Source: CAMLIZ01 sp036231905
GTDB lineage: Bacteria > Pseudomonadota > Gammaproteobacteria > Burkholderiales > Burkholderiaceae_C
DNA length: 64,000 nucleotides
Direction: 5' to 3'
Assembly: GCF_036231905.1 (NCBI RefSeq)
Contig: NZ_JAZARE010000006.1
Span: forward strand, 186,001 to 250,000
The notes beneath the pieces were generated by a model, which saw only the letters and a program-made list of their open reading frames with translations, searched no databases and was not told the origin of the DNA. A program made the translations under genes and the position numbers. Shown here piece by piece: positions 24,403 through 32,284 of the stretch (position 1 is its first letter; the number at the start of each line of letters is the position of its first letter).

Positions 24403-24921
24403 TTAGCCGAGGATCTCTTCGACCGACTTGCCGCGCTTGGCAGCGACTTCAGCCGCCGTGGTCGACTTCTTCAGCGCGTTCAGCGTGGCACGCACCATGT
24501 TGTACGGGTTGGTCGACCCGAGGCTCTTGGCCACGATGTCGGTCACGCCCATCACTTCGAACACGGCGCGCATCGGGCCGCCAGCGATGATGCCGTCACC
24601 CTGCTTGGCCGGTGCCATCAGCACCTTGGCAGCACCGTGCTCGCCGCGCACGTTGTGGTGGATGGTGCCGTTCTTCAGCTGCACCTTCACCATGTTGCGG
24701 CGGGCCGCTTCCATGGCCTTCTGCACCGCGACCGGCACTTCCTTGGCCTTGCCCTTGCCCATGCCGATGCGGCCATCGCCGTCACCGACCACGGTCAGCG
24801 CGGCGAAGCTCAGGGTGCGGCCACCCTTCACGACCTTCGTCACGCGGTTGACCGCGATCATCTTTTCCTTCAGGCCGTCGTCGTTGCCTTCGGTCTGAGC
24901 GCGAGGTTGAAACTTTGCCAT
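24403..24921 (-). CDS. rpsE: 30S ribosomal protein uS5
   Basis: A protein of 172 aa. The N-terminal double-stranded RNA-binding-like domain has LKEKMIAVNRVTKVVKGGR and FAALTVVGDGDGRIGMG. The C-terminal domain has KQGDGIIAGGPMRAVFEVMG and GSTNPYNMVRAT. uS5 guards decoding accuracy and mRNA entry. It lies between rplR and rpmD. Confidence 0.98.
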   Translation of the reverse strand: MAKFQPRAQTEGNDDGLKEKMIAVNRVTKVVKGGRTLSFAALTVVGDGDGRIGMGKGKAKEVPVAVQKAMEAARRNMVKVQLKNGTIHHNVRGEHGAAKVLMAPAKQGDGIIAGGPMRAVFEVMGVTDIVAKSLGSTNPYNMVRATLNALKKSTTAAEVAAKRGKSVEEILG

Positions 24922-24938
24922 TGCTTAATCCTTTGCGA

Positions 24939-25307
24939 TCAGAACTGCAGGCCCGCTTCGCGAGCGGCCTCGGCCAGCGCCTTGACGCGGCCGTGGTATG
25001 CGAAGCCTGCACGGTCGAACGCGACCTTCTCGATGCCGGCAGCCTTGGCCTTCTCGGCGATGCGCTTGCCGATGACCGCGGCAGCGGCGGCGTTGCCACC
25101 CTTGCCGGCGCCCAGCTGTTCGCGCACTTCCTTCTCGGCCGTGGAGGCACTGGCCAGCACGCGGGTACCGTCGTCGGACACGACGCTGGCGTAGATGTGC
25201 AGGTTGGAGCGGAACACCGTCAGGCGGGCCACACGCTGCTTGGCGATGCGGACACGCGTCTGGCGCGAGCGGCGGATGCGCTGATCCTTCTTGTTCAGGG
25301 TCGTCAT
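24939..25307 (-). CDS. rplR: 50S ribosomal protein uL18
   Basis: A protein of 122 aa with RIRRSRQTRVRIAKQRVARLTVFRSNLHIYASV and the C-terminal pair AFDRAGFAYHGRVKALAEAAREAGL. It binds 5S rRNA with uL5 and bL25. It starts 11 nt after the rplF stop. Confidence 0.98.
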   Translation of the reverse strand: MTTLNKKDQRIRRSRQTRVRIAKQRVARLTVFRSNLHIYASVVSDDGTRVLASASTAEKEVREQLGAGKGGNAAAAAVIGKRIAEKAKAAGIEKVAFDRAGFAYHGRVKALAEAAREAGLQF

Positions 25308-25318
25308 GCTGCCACTCC

Positions 25319-25852
25319 TTACTTCTTCTTGGTCTCTTTGAGGACCACGCGCTCTTCCGCGTAGCGGATGCCCTTGCCCTTGTAGGGCTCGGGCGGGCGG
25401 ATGGCGCGCACTTCAGCGGCGATCTGCCCCACCACCTGGCGGTCGGCACCCTTGATCAGGATCTCGGTCTGGGTCGGCGTCTGGACGGTGATGCCAGCGG
25501 GCATGTCCTTGACGACCGGATGCGAGAAACCGATCTGCAGGTTGAGCTTGGAGCCTTGAGCGGCAGCGCGGAAACCCACGCCCACCAGGGTGAGCTTGCG
25601 CTCGAAGCCCTTGCTGACGCCGTTCACCATGTTGGCCACCAGGGCGCGCATGGTGCCGCTCATCGCGTCGGCCTCGGTCGACTCGTTGGCCGGCACGAAG
25701 GTCAGCGTGCCGGCATCATTCTTCACATTCACCAGACCGTTGACCGCGCGGGTCAGGGTGCCTTGCGGCCCCTTCACGCTGATCTGGTCGGCGTTGATCG
25801 ACACGTCCACGCCTTGCGGGACGGCGATCGGCATTTTTCCAACGCGGGACAT
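25319..25852 (-). CDS. rplF: 50S ribosomal protein uL6
   Basis: A protein of 177 aa starting MSRVGKMPIAVPQGVDVS, with two repeated alpha/beta domains. The C-terminal signature RAIRPPEPYKGKGIRYAEE is present. It sits near the GTPase-associated centre. It follows rpsH by 14 nt. Confidence 0.98.
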   Translation of the reverse strand: MSRVGKMPIAVPQGVDVSINADQISVKGPQGTLTRAVNGLVNVKNDAGTLTFVPANESTEADAMSGTMRALVANMVNGVSKGFERKLTLVGVGFRAAAQGSKLNLQIGFSHPVVKDMPAGITVQTPTQTEILIKGADRQVVGQIAAEVRAIRPPEPYKGKGIRYAEERVVLKETKKK

Positions 25853-25866
25853 TTGCTGTTCTCCGA

Positions 25867-26259
25867 TCAGGCGACGTAGCAGAGCACTTCGCCGCCGATA
25901 CCGGCTTGACGTGCCTTGCGGTCGGTCATCACGCCCTTGGGCGTCGTGACGATCGCCACACCCAGGCCGTTCATGACCTGCGGGATGTCGTGGCGGCCCT
26001 TGTAGATGCGCAGGCCGGGGCGGCTGACGCGCTCGATGCGCTCGATCACCGGACGGCCGGCGTAGTACTTCAGGCCGATTTCCAGCTCGGCCTTGGCCTC
26101 GCCCTTGACGGCGAAGTCGTCGATGTAGCCCTCGTCCTTCAGGACCTGGGCAATCGCCACCTTCAGCTTGGACGACGGCATCGTCACGCTGGCCTTCTCG
26201 ACCATCTGCGCGTTCCGGATGCGGGTCAGCATATCGGCGATAGGATCACTCATGCTCAT
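25867..26259 (-). CDS. rpsH: 30S ribosomal protein uS8
   Basis: A protein of 130 aa (MSMSDPIADMLTRIRNAQ). The C terminus SRPGLRIYKGRHDIPQVMNGLGVAIVTT contains the rRNA-binding region. The ATG at 26259 is preferred over the one at 26253 because GGAGA lies about 8 nt upstream. In E. coli uS8 represses the spc operon by binding near rplE; whether that happens here cannot be seen. Confidence 0.97.
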   Translation of the reverse strand: MSMSDPIADMLTRIRNAQMVEKASVTMPSSKLKVAIAQVLKDEGYIDDFAVKGEAKAELEIGLKYYAGRPVIERIERVSRPGLRIYKGRHDIPQVMNGLGVAIVTTPKGVMTDRKARQAGIGGEVLCYVA

Positions 26260-26280
26260 TGCGTAATCTCCTCGTGCCGA

Positions 26281-26586
26281 TTACCAGCTGGCCTTGACGA
26301 CACCGGGGATGTCGCCCTTGAAGGCCAGTTCACGGATCTTGTTGCGCGCCAGACCGAACTTGCGGAAGGTGCCACGCGGACGGCCGGTCAGGCCGCAACG
26401 GTTGCGCAGGCGCGTGGGGTTCGCGTTGCGGGGCAGCTTCTGCAGCTCCAGGCGAGCGGCGTAGCGCTCTTCTTCCGAGCGCTTGAAGTCGTCGATGATG
26501 CTTTTCAGCTCGGCGTACTTCTTGGCGTACTTCGCGACCAGCGCTTCGCGCTTGGCTTCACGTTGCTTGAGGGACGTTTTGGCCAC
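26281..26586 (-). CDS. rpsN: 30S ribosomal protein uS14, zinc-free long form (GTG start)
   Basis: A protein of 101 aa: AKTSLKQREAKREALVAKYAKK at the start and NRCGLTGRPRGTFRKFGLARNKIRELA later. The length and the single Cys mark the C-minus type, not the short zinc type. The frame runs upstream, but the GTG at 26586 gives the family's N terminus, with GAGGTG a few bases ahead. It starts 8 nt after the rplE stop. Confidence 0.97.
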   Translation of the reverse strand: MAKTSLKQREAKREALVAKYAKKYAELKSIIDDFKRSEEERYAARLELQKLPRNANPTRLRNRCGLTGRPRGTFRKFGLARNKIRELAFKGDIPGVVKASW

Positions 26587-26594
26587 AGGGCACC

Positions 26595-27179
26595 TCAGTT
26601 CTTGAACGGGAAGCGGAAGGCAGCCAGCAGCGCCTTGCACTCGTCGTCGTTCTTCGCGGTCGTCGTGATGCTGATGTTCAGACCACGCAGAGCATCCACC
26701 TTGTCGTACTCGATCTCGGGGAAGATGATCTGTTCCTTGACGCCGATGTTGTAGTTGCCGCGCCCGTCGAACGAACGGCCCGAGATGCCGCGGAAGTCGC
26801 GCACGCGCGGCAGCGCGATCGTGACGAAGCGGTCCAGGAATTCGTACATGCGGGTGCCGCGCAGCGTCACCATGGTGCCGATGGGCACGTTCTCGCGGAT
26901 CTTGAAGCCCGCGATGGCCTTCTTGGACTTGGTGACCACGGGCTTCTGGCCGGCGATCTTGGTGAGGTCGCCCACGGCGTGGTCCATCACCTTCTTGTCC
27001 GACACCGCCTCGCTCACACCCATGTTGAGCGTGATCTTGGTGATGCGCGGCACTTCCATCACGGACTTGTAGCCGAACTTCTGCACCAGCTCGGGCACGA
27101 TCTTCTCGCGGTAGATCGCATGGAGGCGGGCCTGAGGGGCCGCTTGCGACGCCGTTTCGGCTGCTTTTTGCTTAGCCAT
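26595..27179 (-). CDS. rplE: 50S ribosomal protein uL5 with short N-terminal extension
   Basis: A protein of 194 aa, about 15 longer than E. coli uL5. The extra residues are an N-terminal stretch (MAKQKAAETASQAAPQ) before the normal RLHAIYREKIVPELVQKFGY. The ATG at 27179 has GAGGA just upstream, so the extension is probably translated. It contains RGLNISITTTAKNDDE near the C terminus. uL5 binds 5S rRNA and contacts tRNA at the P site. Confidence 0.97.
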   Translation of the reverse strand: MAKQKAAETASQAAPQARLHAIYREKIVPELVQKFGYKSVMEVPRITKITLNMGVSEAVSDKKVMDHAVGDLTKIAGQKPVVTKSKKAIAGFKIRENVPIGTMVTLRGTRMYEFLDRFVTIALPRVRDFRGISGRSFDGRGNYNIGVKEQIIFPEIEYDKVDALRGLNISITTTAKNDDECKALLAAFRFPFKN

Positions 27180-27188
27180 GGAGTCCTC

Positions 27189-27506
27189 TTAAGCCTTGAT
27201 CTCTTCGCCGCTCGACTTGAAGACGCGAACCTTCTTGCCGTCTTCGAGGAGCTTGATGCCGACGCGATCGGCCTTGCCGCTGGCGCCATTGAAGATGGCG
27301 ACGTTGGACTGGTGGATCGGCATGGTCTTGTCGACCACACCGCCGGTCGTGCCCTTCATCGGGTTCGGCTTCACGTGCTTCTTGACCACGTTGATGCCTT
27401 CGACGAGCACATGGTCCTCGTCCACACGGGCCGTGACGGTCCCGCGCTTGCCCTTGTCGCGGCCGGTCAGCACGATGACCTGGTCGCCCTTGCGAATTTT
27501 GTTCAT
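27189..27506 (-). CDS. rplX: 50S ribosomal protein uL24
   Basis: A protein of 105 aa. The KOW motif is at the N terminus: MNKIRKGDQVIVLTGRDKGKRGTV. NPMKGTTGGVVDKTMPIHQSNVAIFN follows. It is an early 50S assembly starter. It follows rplN by 31 nt and precedes rplE by 9 nt. Confidence 0.98.
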   Translation of the reverse strand: MNKIRKGDQVIVLTGRDKGKRGTVTARVDEDHVLVEGINVVKKHVKPNPMKGTTGGVVDKTMPIHQSNVAIFNGASGKADRVGIKLLEDGKKVRVFKSSGEEIKA

Positions 27507-27537
27507 GAATATGTCCTTCCAGCGGATGGGCGCGAGA

Positions 27538-27906
27538 TCAGAGGACCTCGGGCGCCAGCGACACGATCTTCATGAAGCGCTCGGTGCGCAGCTCGCGCGT
27601 GACCGGCCCGAAGATGCGGGTGCCGATCGGCTCCAGCTTGGCGTTGAGCAGAACGGCGGCGTTGCCGTCGAACTTGACGAGCGAGCCATCCTGGCGGCGC
27701 ACACCCTTGGCAGTGCGAACGACGACGGCACTGTAGACCTCGCCCTTCTTCACACGGCCACGCGGCGCCGCTTCCTTGATGCTCACCTTGATGATGTCGC
27801 CAATGCCGGCGTAACGACGCTTGGAACCGCCGAGCACCTTGATGCACATGACGGACTTAGCGCCGGTGTTGTCCGCGACGTCGAGCCGCGATTGCATTTG
27901 GATCAT
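27538..27906 (-). CDS. rplN: 50S ribosomal protein uL14
   Basis: A protein of 122 aa (MIQMQSRLDVADNTGAKSVMCIKVLGG) with the family signature. The frame is open to 27990, but the ATG at 27906 gives the exact family length. It heads the spc-type part. In most bacteria it directly follows rpsQ; here a peroxiredoxin gene and about 175 nt of leader intervene, with a separate promoter. Confidence 0.97.
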   Translation of the reverse strand: MIQMQSRLDVADNTGAKSVMCIKVLGGSKRRYAGIGDIIKVSIKEAAPRGRVKKGEVYSAVVVRTAKGVRRQDGSLVKFDGNAAVLLNAKLEPIGTRIFGPVTRELRTERFMKIVSLAPEVL

Positions 27907-28033
27907 GTTCTGTCCCCAACTTGTCCCGCAGCCGGCGAGCCGAAAGCGGTCAGTCTTGGGCCCGTGTGTGGGCGGATCCGGAAAAAGCACCAGGCCGAAT
28001 GACCGTGGCCGCCCTTTTCCGGCGAAGCTTTGG

Positions 28034-28063
28034 ATGATACAGGGGAAACGCGGGCAAGGTCAA
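28034..28063 (-). promoter_or_regulatory. Sigma-70 promoter for rplN and the following genes
   Basis: On the minus strand, -35 TTGACC (28063 to 28058) and -10 TATCAT (28039 to 28034) each match consensus at 5 of 6, with an 18-nt spacer. The predicted start is near 28027, leaving a leader of about 120 nt before rplN. That leader contains an inverted repeat CCGGAAAA/TTTTCCGG (about 27977-28021). Confidence 0.7.
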
Positions 28064-28075
28064 GCGGCCCGCGTT
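28047..28075 (-). terminator. Terminator after the peroxiredoxin gene
   Basis: An 8-bp stem AACGCGGG/CCCGCGTT with a 13-nt loop starts 8 nt after the peroxiredoxin stop. The minus strand continues TTCCCC. It overlaps the rplN promoter, so the -35 lies in the loop. Confidence 0.6.
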
Positions 28076-28082
28076 GAAAACT

Positions 28083-28595
28083 TCAGGCCGCCTGCTTGGC
28101 CTGCGCGAGGATCATATCGGCACCGCTCACTTCGAACTTGCCGGGCGCCTCGATGTTCAGGGTCTTCACCACGCCGTCCTTGACCAGCATGGAATAGCGC
28201 TGCGAACGCACACCCATGCCTTTGCCGGTGAGGTCCAGCGTCAGGCCGGTGGCCTGTGTCCAGGTGCCGCTGCCGTCGGCCATCATGCGCACCTTGCCGG
28301 CCGTCTTCTGGTCGCGCCCCCAGGCGCCCATCACGAAGGCGTCGTTGACCGACACGCACCACACCTCGTCGATGCCGGCGGCCTTCAGCTCAGCGGCCTT
28401 GGCCACGTAGCCGGGGACGTGCTGGGCCGAGCAGGTGGGCGTGAAGGCACCCGGCAGCGCGAAGATCGCGATCGTCTTGCCGGCCGCTTCCTTCTGCACG
28501 TCGAAGCTGTTCGGCCCCAGCGAGCAGCCGTTGCCCTCGACTTCGATGAATTCCTGCAAGGTGCCGGCGGGCAGTTTGTCTCCGACTTTCAGCAT
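28083..28595 (-). CDS. Peroxiredoxin (Prx5-like) inserted in the ribosomal operon
   Basis: A protein of 170 aa (MLKVGDKLPAGTLQEF). The peroxidatic Cys lies in PGAFTPTCSAQHVPGY, at about residue 54. The catalytic Thr is in the same motif and Arg in VRSQRYSMLV. It reduces peroxides with help from glutathione, glutaredoxin or thioredoxin. The ATG at 28595 has GGAGA 6 nt ahead. It lies between rpsQ and rplN on the same strand, with a hairpin before it and another after it, so it may be expressed apart from its neighbours. No other enzyme gene interrupts this cluster. Confidence 0.93.
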   Translation of the reverse strand: MLKVGDKLPAGTLQEFIEVEGNGCSLGPNSFDVQKEAAGKTIAIFALPGAFTPTCSAQHVPGYVAKAAELKAAGIDEVWCVSVNDAFVMGAWGRDQKTAGKVRMMADGSGTWTQATGLTLDLTGKGMGVRSQRYSMLVKDGVVKTLNIEAPGKFEVSGADMILAQAKQAA

Positions 28596-28618
28596 GGTGT
28601 ATCTCCTGTAGGGATGGC

Positions 28619-28657
28619 AAAACGGCCGGGCGCCAGTCTCCCAGCGTTCCGGCCGTT
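28619..28657 (-). terminator. Terminator-like hairpin between rpsQ and the peroxiredoxin gene
   Basis: A 9-bp stem AACGGCCGG/CCGGCCGTT with a 19-nt loop is followed on the minus strand by TTGCC, making a run of four T with the stem end. It would end the S10 part of the operon, at least partly. Confidence 0.55.
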
Positions 28658-28697
28658 CCTGAGAGGCTTCTCGCGAAGACCCCGCAGCGGGCACTAC

Positions 28698-28979
28698 TTA
28701 AACGGTTGCGGCCTTTTGCACCAGGCGCGTCACGACCCAGGACTTCGTCTTGGAGATCGGACGGCTTTCGGCGATTTCGACCACGTCGCCCATCTTGTAC
28801 TCGCCGTTTTCGTCATGAGCGTGGTACTTGCTCGACTTGGCGACGATCTTGCCGTACAGCTCGTGCTTGGTGCGGCGCTCCACGAGAACGGTGATGGTCT
28901 TGGCGCGCTTGTCGCTGACGACCTTGCCGATCAGGGTGCGGGTATTCTTTTCCGGCTTGCTGGTTTGAGCTTCCGTCAT
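28698..28979 (-). CDS. rpsQ: 30S ribosomal protein uS17
   Basis: A protein of 93 aa with an OB fold: RTLIGKVVSDKRAKTITVLVERRTKHELYGKIV and GDVVEIAESRPISKTKSW. It binds 16S rRNA early in assembly. It overlaps rpmC by 4 nt (ATGA). It is the last gene before the hairpin and the peroxiredoxin insertion. Confidence 0.98.
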   Translation of the reverse strand: MTEAQTSKPEKNTRTLIGKVVSDKRAKTITVLVERRTKHELYGKIVAKSSKYHAHDENGEYKMGDVVEIAESRPISKTKSWVVTRLVQKAATV

Positions 28980-29182
28980 TTGGCGGCTCCTTGGCGCTTC
29001 TTCTCGGCCAGGATGGTCTTGGCGCGAGCGATGTCGCGGCGCGTCCGGCCCAGCTGGGTGTGATTGCCCAGCTGCTGGGTGGCCTTCTGCATGCGCAGAC
29101 CGAAGTGCGCCTTCAACAGGTCGGACACTTCCTTTTCGAGTGCGGCAACGTCCTTGCCGCGCAGTTCAGATGCTTTGCTCAT
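28976..29182 (-). CDS. rpmC: 50S ribosomal protein uL29
   Basis: A protein of 68 aa, two helices: ELRGKDVAALEKEVSDLLKAHFGLRMQKATQQLGN, then RRDIARAKTILAEKK. It lies at the tunnel exit, near where signal recognition particle binds. It lies between rplP and rpsQ. Confidence 0.97.
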   Translation of the reverse strand: MSKASELRGKDVAALEKEVSDLLKAHFGLRMQKATQQLGNHTQLGRTRRDIARAKTILAEKKRQGAAK

Positions 29183-29193
29183 GGTGTGTTCCT

Positions 29194-29610
29194 TCAGGCT
29201 CCGACCTGGCGGGCCACGAACGTGCAGCGCAGGGGCAGCTTGGCAGCTGCCAGCGTGAACGCCTCGCGGGCCAGGGCTTCGGGCACACCGTTGAGTTCGT
29301 ACAGCACCTTGCCCGGCTGGATTTCGGCGACGTAGTACTCGGGGTTGCCCTTGCCGTTACCCATGCGCACTTCGGCCGGCTTCTGCGAAATCGGCTTGTC
29401 GGGGAAGATGCGGATGAAGATGCGGCCACCGCGCTTGATGTGGCGCGAAATGGCACGACGGGCGGCTTCGATCTGGCGGGCCGTGATACGGCCGCGCTCG
29501 GTCGCCTTGAGGCCAAATTCGCCGAACGACACGTTGGCGCCGCGGGTGGCGATGCCGGTGTTGCGGCCCTTCTGTTCCTTGCGGAACTTGCGGCGTGCTG
29601 GTTGCAGCAT
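29194..29610 (-). CDS. rplP: 50S ribosomal protein uL16
   Basis: A protein of 138 aa: MLQPARRKFRKEQKGRN, the FGEFGLKATERGRITARQIEAARRAI core, and GKGNPEYYVAEIQPGKVLYE. It organises the tRNA A-site region of 23S rRNA. It begins 3 nt after the rpsC stop. Confidence 0.98.
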   Translation of the reverse strand: MLQPARRKFRKEQKGRNTGIATRGANVSFGEFGLKATERGRITARQIEAARRAISRHIKRGGRIFIRIFPDKPISQKPAEVRMGNGKGNPEYYVAEIQPGKVLYELNGVPEALAREAFTLAAAKLPLRCTFVARQVGA

Positions 29611-29613
29611 GTT

Positions 29614-30501
29614 TTATTCTCCTTTGGCGTCGCCAGGCGCGGGCGCCTTGCGCACGACACGCTTGGCGGCCGGTGCCTTGGGCGCATCAGCGGCTCCCAC
29701 GGCGGGCTTGTCGCTGCCTTCGGCCGGGGCGCCGCCTTGACGCGGTGCGCCACGGTCGCGGTCGCCACCGGTGCGCGGGCCACGGCGGTCGCCAGGCGCG
29801 CCCGGACGGGCATTGCGACGCGGACGACGATCTTCTTCGGCGGCATCCGACTTGATGACCGGCGCTTCGCCATTGGCGAGGCGGTCACCGCGATAGACCC
29901 ACACCTTGACGCCGATGACGCCGTAGGTGGTCTTCGCTTCGGAGAAGCCGTAGTCGATGTCGGCCTTCAGGGTGTGAAGGGGCACGCGGCCTTCGCGGTA
30001 CCACTCGGTACGTGCGATTTCGATACCGTTCAGGCGGCCGGCGCTCATGATCTTGATGCCCTGGGCGCCCAGGCGCATCGCGTTCTGCATCGCGCGCTTC
30101 ATCGCACGGCGGAACATGATGCGCTTTTCCAGCTGCTGGGTGATCGAGTCGGCGATCAGCTGGGCATCGACTTCGGGCTTGCGCACCTCTTCGATGTTCA
30201 CTGCCACCGGCACACCCAGGCGGCGGGTCAGCTCGGCCTTCAGGTTCTCGATGTCCTCGCCCTTCTTGCCGATCACCACACCCGGACGTGCCGAGAAGAT
30301 GGTGATGCGGGCGTTCTTGGCGGGGCGCTCGATCAGGATGCGCGACACGGCCGCGTTCTTCAGGCGCGCCTTCAGGTACTCGCGAACATCCAGATCTTCG
30401 GCCAGCATGGTGGCGAAGTTCTTGTTGTTCGCGTACCAGCGCGACGCCCAGGCACGGGTGACGGGCAGGCGGAAGCCGGTCGGATGGATCTTTTGTCCCA
30501 T
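29614..30501 (-). CDS. rpsC: 30S ribosomal protein uS3 with long C-terminal extension
   Basis: A protein of 295 aa against about 233 in E. coli. The core has the KH domain (ARPGVVIGKKGEDIENLKAEL) and the S3 C-terminal domain (RTEWYREGRVPLHTLKADIDYG). About 65 extra residues at the end are rich in Arg, Gly, Ala, Pro and Lys (RRPRRNARPGAPGDRRGPR) and are likely disordered. uS3 forms part of the mRNA entry helicase. Such tails are seen in other Burkholderiales. Confidence 0.97.
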   Translation of the reverse strand: MGQKIHPTGFRLPVTRAWASRWYANNKNFATMLAEDLDVREYLKARLKNAAVSRILIERPAKNARITIFSARPGVVIGKKGEDIENLKAELTRRLGVPVAVNIEEVRKPEVDAQLIADSITQQLEKRIMFRRAMKRAMQNAMRLGAQGIKIMSAGRLNGIEIARTEWYREGRVPLHTLKADIDYGFSEAKTTYGVIGVKVWVYRGDRLANGEAPVIKSDAAEEDRRPRRNARPGAPGDRRGPRTGGDRDRGAPRQGGAPAEGSDKPAVGAADAPKAPAAKRVVRKAPAPGDAKGE

Positions 30502-30509
30502 GGTCTTCC

Positions 30510-30839
30510 TCAGTTCCCGACGGTCACGAAGATGTGGCAGGTGGGCTTGCTGATGCGGTTGCCACGGCCCTTGGCCCGTGCAGAGAACCGCTTCAACGTG
30601 GCGCCTTGCTCCACATAGATCGAGGTGACCTTGAGTTCGTCGATGTCGGCGCCGTCGTTGTGCTCGGCGTTCGCGATCGCGGACTCCAGGGCCTTCTTGA
30701 CGATGCCGGCTGCCTTCTTCTGGGTGAACGCCAGGATGTTCAGCGCCTGGTCCACCTTCTTGCCGCGGATCAGGTCAGCCACGAGACGGCCCTTGTCGGC
30801 CGACAGGCGGACACCGCGCACGCTTGCTTTGGTTTCCAT
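30510..30839 (-). CDS. rplV: 50S ribosomal protein uL22
   Basis: A protein of 109 aa from METKASVRGVRLSADKGRLVADLIRG. Its extended loop (KRFSARAKGRGNRISKPTCH) lines the exit tunnel. The ATG at 30839 is chosen over the one at 30848 because AAGGA lies 8 nt upstream of it and would sit directly on the other. It follows rpsS by 11 nt. Confidence 0.96.
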   Translation of the reverse strand: METKASVRGVRLSADKGRLVADLIRGKKVDQALNILAFTQKKAAGIVKKALESAIANAEHNDGADIDELKVTSIYVEQGATLKRFSARAKGRGNRISKPTCHIFVTVGN

Positions 30840-30850
30840 CGTGGTCATCC

Positions 30851-31126
30851 TTACTTCTTGGCCTTCTTGTCGGCCGGGTGACCCTTGAAGGTGCGGGTCA
30901 GCGCGAACTCGCCCAGCTTGTGGCCCACCATCTGATCGGATACATACACCGGCACGTGCTGCTTGCCGTTGTGCACCGCGATCGTCAGGCCGATGAACTC
31001 CGGCAGGATCGTCGAGCGGCGCGACCAGGTCTTGATCGGCTTCTTGTCCTTGATGGCGGTGGCCTTCTCGACCTTGGCCAGCAGGTGGTGATCCACGAAG
31101 GGACCTTTTTTCAGTGAACGGGTCAT
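30851..31126 (-). CDS. rpsS: 30S ribosomal protein uS19
   Basis: A protein of 91 aa: MTRSLKKGPFVDHHLLAKV, then WSRRSTILPEFIGLTIAVHNGKQHVPVYV and GHKLGEFALTRTFKGH. It lies in the 30S head with uS13. It follows rplB by 15 nt. Confidence 0.98.
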   Translation of the reverse strand: MTRSLKKGPFVDHHLLAKVEKATAIKDKKPIKTWSRRSTILPEFIGLTIAVHNGKQHVPVYVSDQMVGHKLGEFALTRTFKGHPADKKAKK

Positions 31127-31141
31127 TGAGCTACCCCTTCC

Positions 31142-31966
31142 TTACTTCTTGCGACGCGAGACGATGAACGTCTGCGTGCGCTTGTTGTTGCGAGTGCGGT
31201 AGCCCTTGGTCATCGTGTTCCACGGCGACACCGGCACCTGGCCTTCACCGGTGCGGCCTTCGCCACCACCGTGCGGGTGGTCCACCGGGTTCATCGCAAC
31301 GCCGCGCACGGTCGGGCGGATACCCTTCCAGCGGATCGCACCGGCCTTGCCGTACTGGCGCAGGCTGTGCTCTTCGTTGCTGACTTCGCCGATGGTCGCG
31401 CGGCAGTCGATGTGGATGCGGCGCACTTCACCAGAGCGCAAGCGCAGCTGGGCGTAGGTGCCTTCACGCGCCATCAGCACCACGGAGGTACCGGCGGAGC
31501 GGGCGATCTGCGCGCCCTTGCTGGGCAGCATCTCGACGCAATGCACGGTGGAGCCGACCGGGATGTTGCGGATGGGCAGCGTGTTGCCGGCCTTGATCGG
31601 CGCTTCGGCGCCGCTCATGATCGTGGAGCCGACTTCCAGGCCGCGCGGGGCGATGATGTAGCGACGCTCGCCGTCGGCATAACACACCAGTGCGATGTGG
31701 GCCGTGCGGTTCGGGTCGTACTCGATGCGCTCGACCTTCGCGGGAATGCCGTCCTTGTTGCGCAGGAAATCGACGACGCGGTAGTGGTGCTTGTGGCCAC
31801 CACCCTTGTGACGCATCGTGATGTGGCCGTTGTTGTTGCGGCCGGCATTCTGCTTCTGGGGCTCGAGCAGCGATGCTTCCGGAGCGCCCTTGTGCAGGTG
31901 CTTGTGCACCACCTTCACCACGGCGCGGCGGCCGGGCGATGTGGGTTTGACTTTGACGACAGCCAT
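31142..31966 (-). CDS. rplB: 50S ribosomal protein uL2
   Basis: A protein of 274 aa, the normal size. The C-terminal signature PTVRGVAMNPVDHPHGGGEGRT includes the conserved His near the peptidyl-transferase centre. GHITMRHKGGGHKHHYRVVDF is near the N terminus. It abuts rplW with no spacer. Confidence 0.99.
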   Translation of the reverse strand: MAVVKVKPTSPGRRAVVKVVHKHLHKGAPEASLLEPQKQNAGRNNNGHITMRHKGGGHKHHYRVVDFLRNKDGIPAKVERIEYDPNRTAHIALVCYADGERRYIIAPRGLEVGSTIMSGAEAPIKAGNTLPIRNIPVGSTVHCVEMLPSKGAQIARSAGTSVVLMAREGTYAQLRLRSGEVRRIHIDCRATIGEVSNEEHSLRQYGKAGAIRWKGIRPTVRGVAMNPVDHPHGGGEGRTGEGQVPVSPWNTMTKGYRTRNNKRTQTFIVSRRKK

Positions 31967-32284
31967 TTAAGCGGCCTCCCCGGAGAAGTTGAGCTCCTGG
32001 CCCGGCTTCAGCGACACATACGCCTTTTTGACGTGGTCGCGGCGGCCGATGGAACGGCCGAAGCGCTTGACCTTGCCCTTCTGGTTGACGGTCTGCACCG
32101 AGTCCACTTCCACCTTGAACATCAGTTCAACGGCAGCCTTGATCTCGGGCTTGGTCGCGTCGCGCAGAACCTTGAACAGCACCTGGTTGTTCTTCTCGCC
32201 GATGCTCGTGGCCTTTTCGGACACGATGGGCGCAACCAGCACCTTGGCCAGACGGCCTTCGTCGAATTTCTGAGCTGCGGTCAT
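31967..32284 (-). CDS. rplW: 50S ribosomal protein uL23
   Basis: A protein of 105 aa: EGRLAKVLVAPIVSEKATSIGEKNNQVLFKV, then VNQKGKVKRFGRSIGRRDHVKKAYVSL. It is the docking site for trigger factor and signal recognition particle. The start overlaps the rplD stop (ATGA). Confidence 0.98.
   Translation of the reverse strand: MTAAQKFDEGRLAKVLVAPIVSEKATSIGEKNNQVLFKVLRDATKPEIKAAVELMFKVEVDSVQTVNQKGKVKRFGRSIGRRDHVKKAYVSLKPGQELNFSGEAA

Noticed and set aside
29614..29840. Arg/Gly-rich tail of uS3 as a possible fused domain
   Set aside because: Low-complexity tails of this type are common in uS3 of Burkholderiales; there is no frameshift or extra domain.
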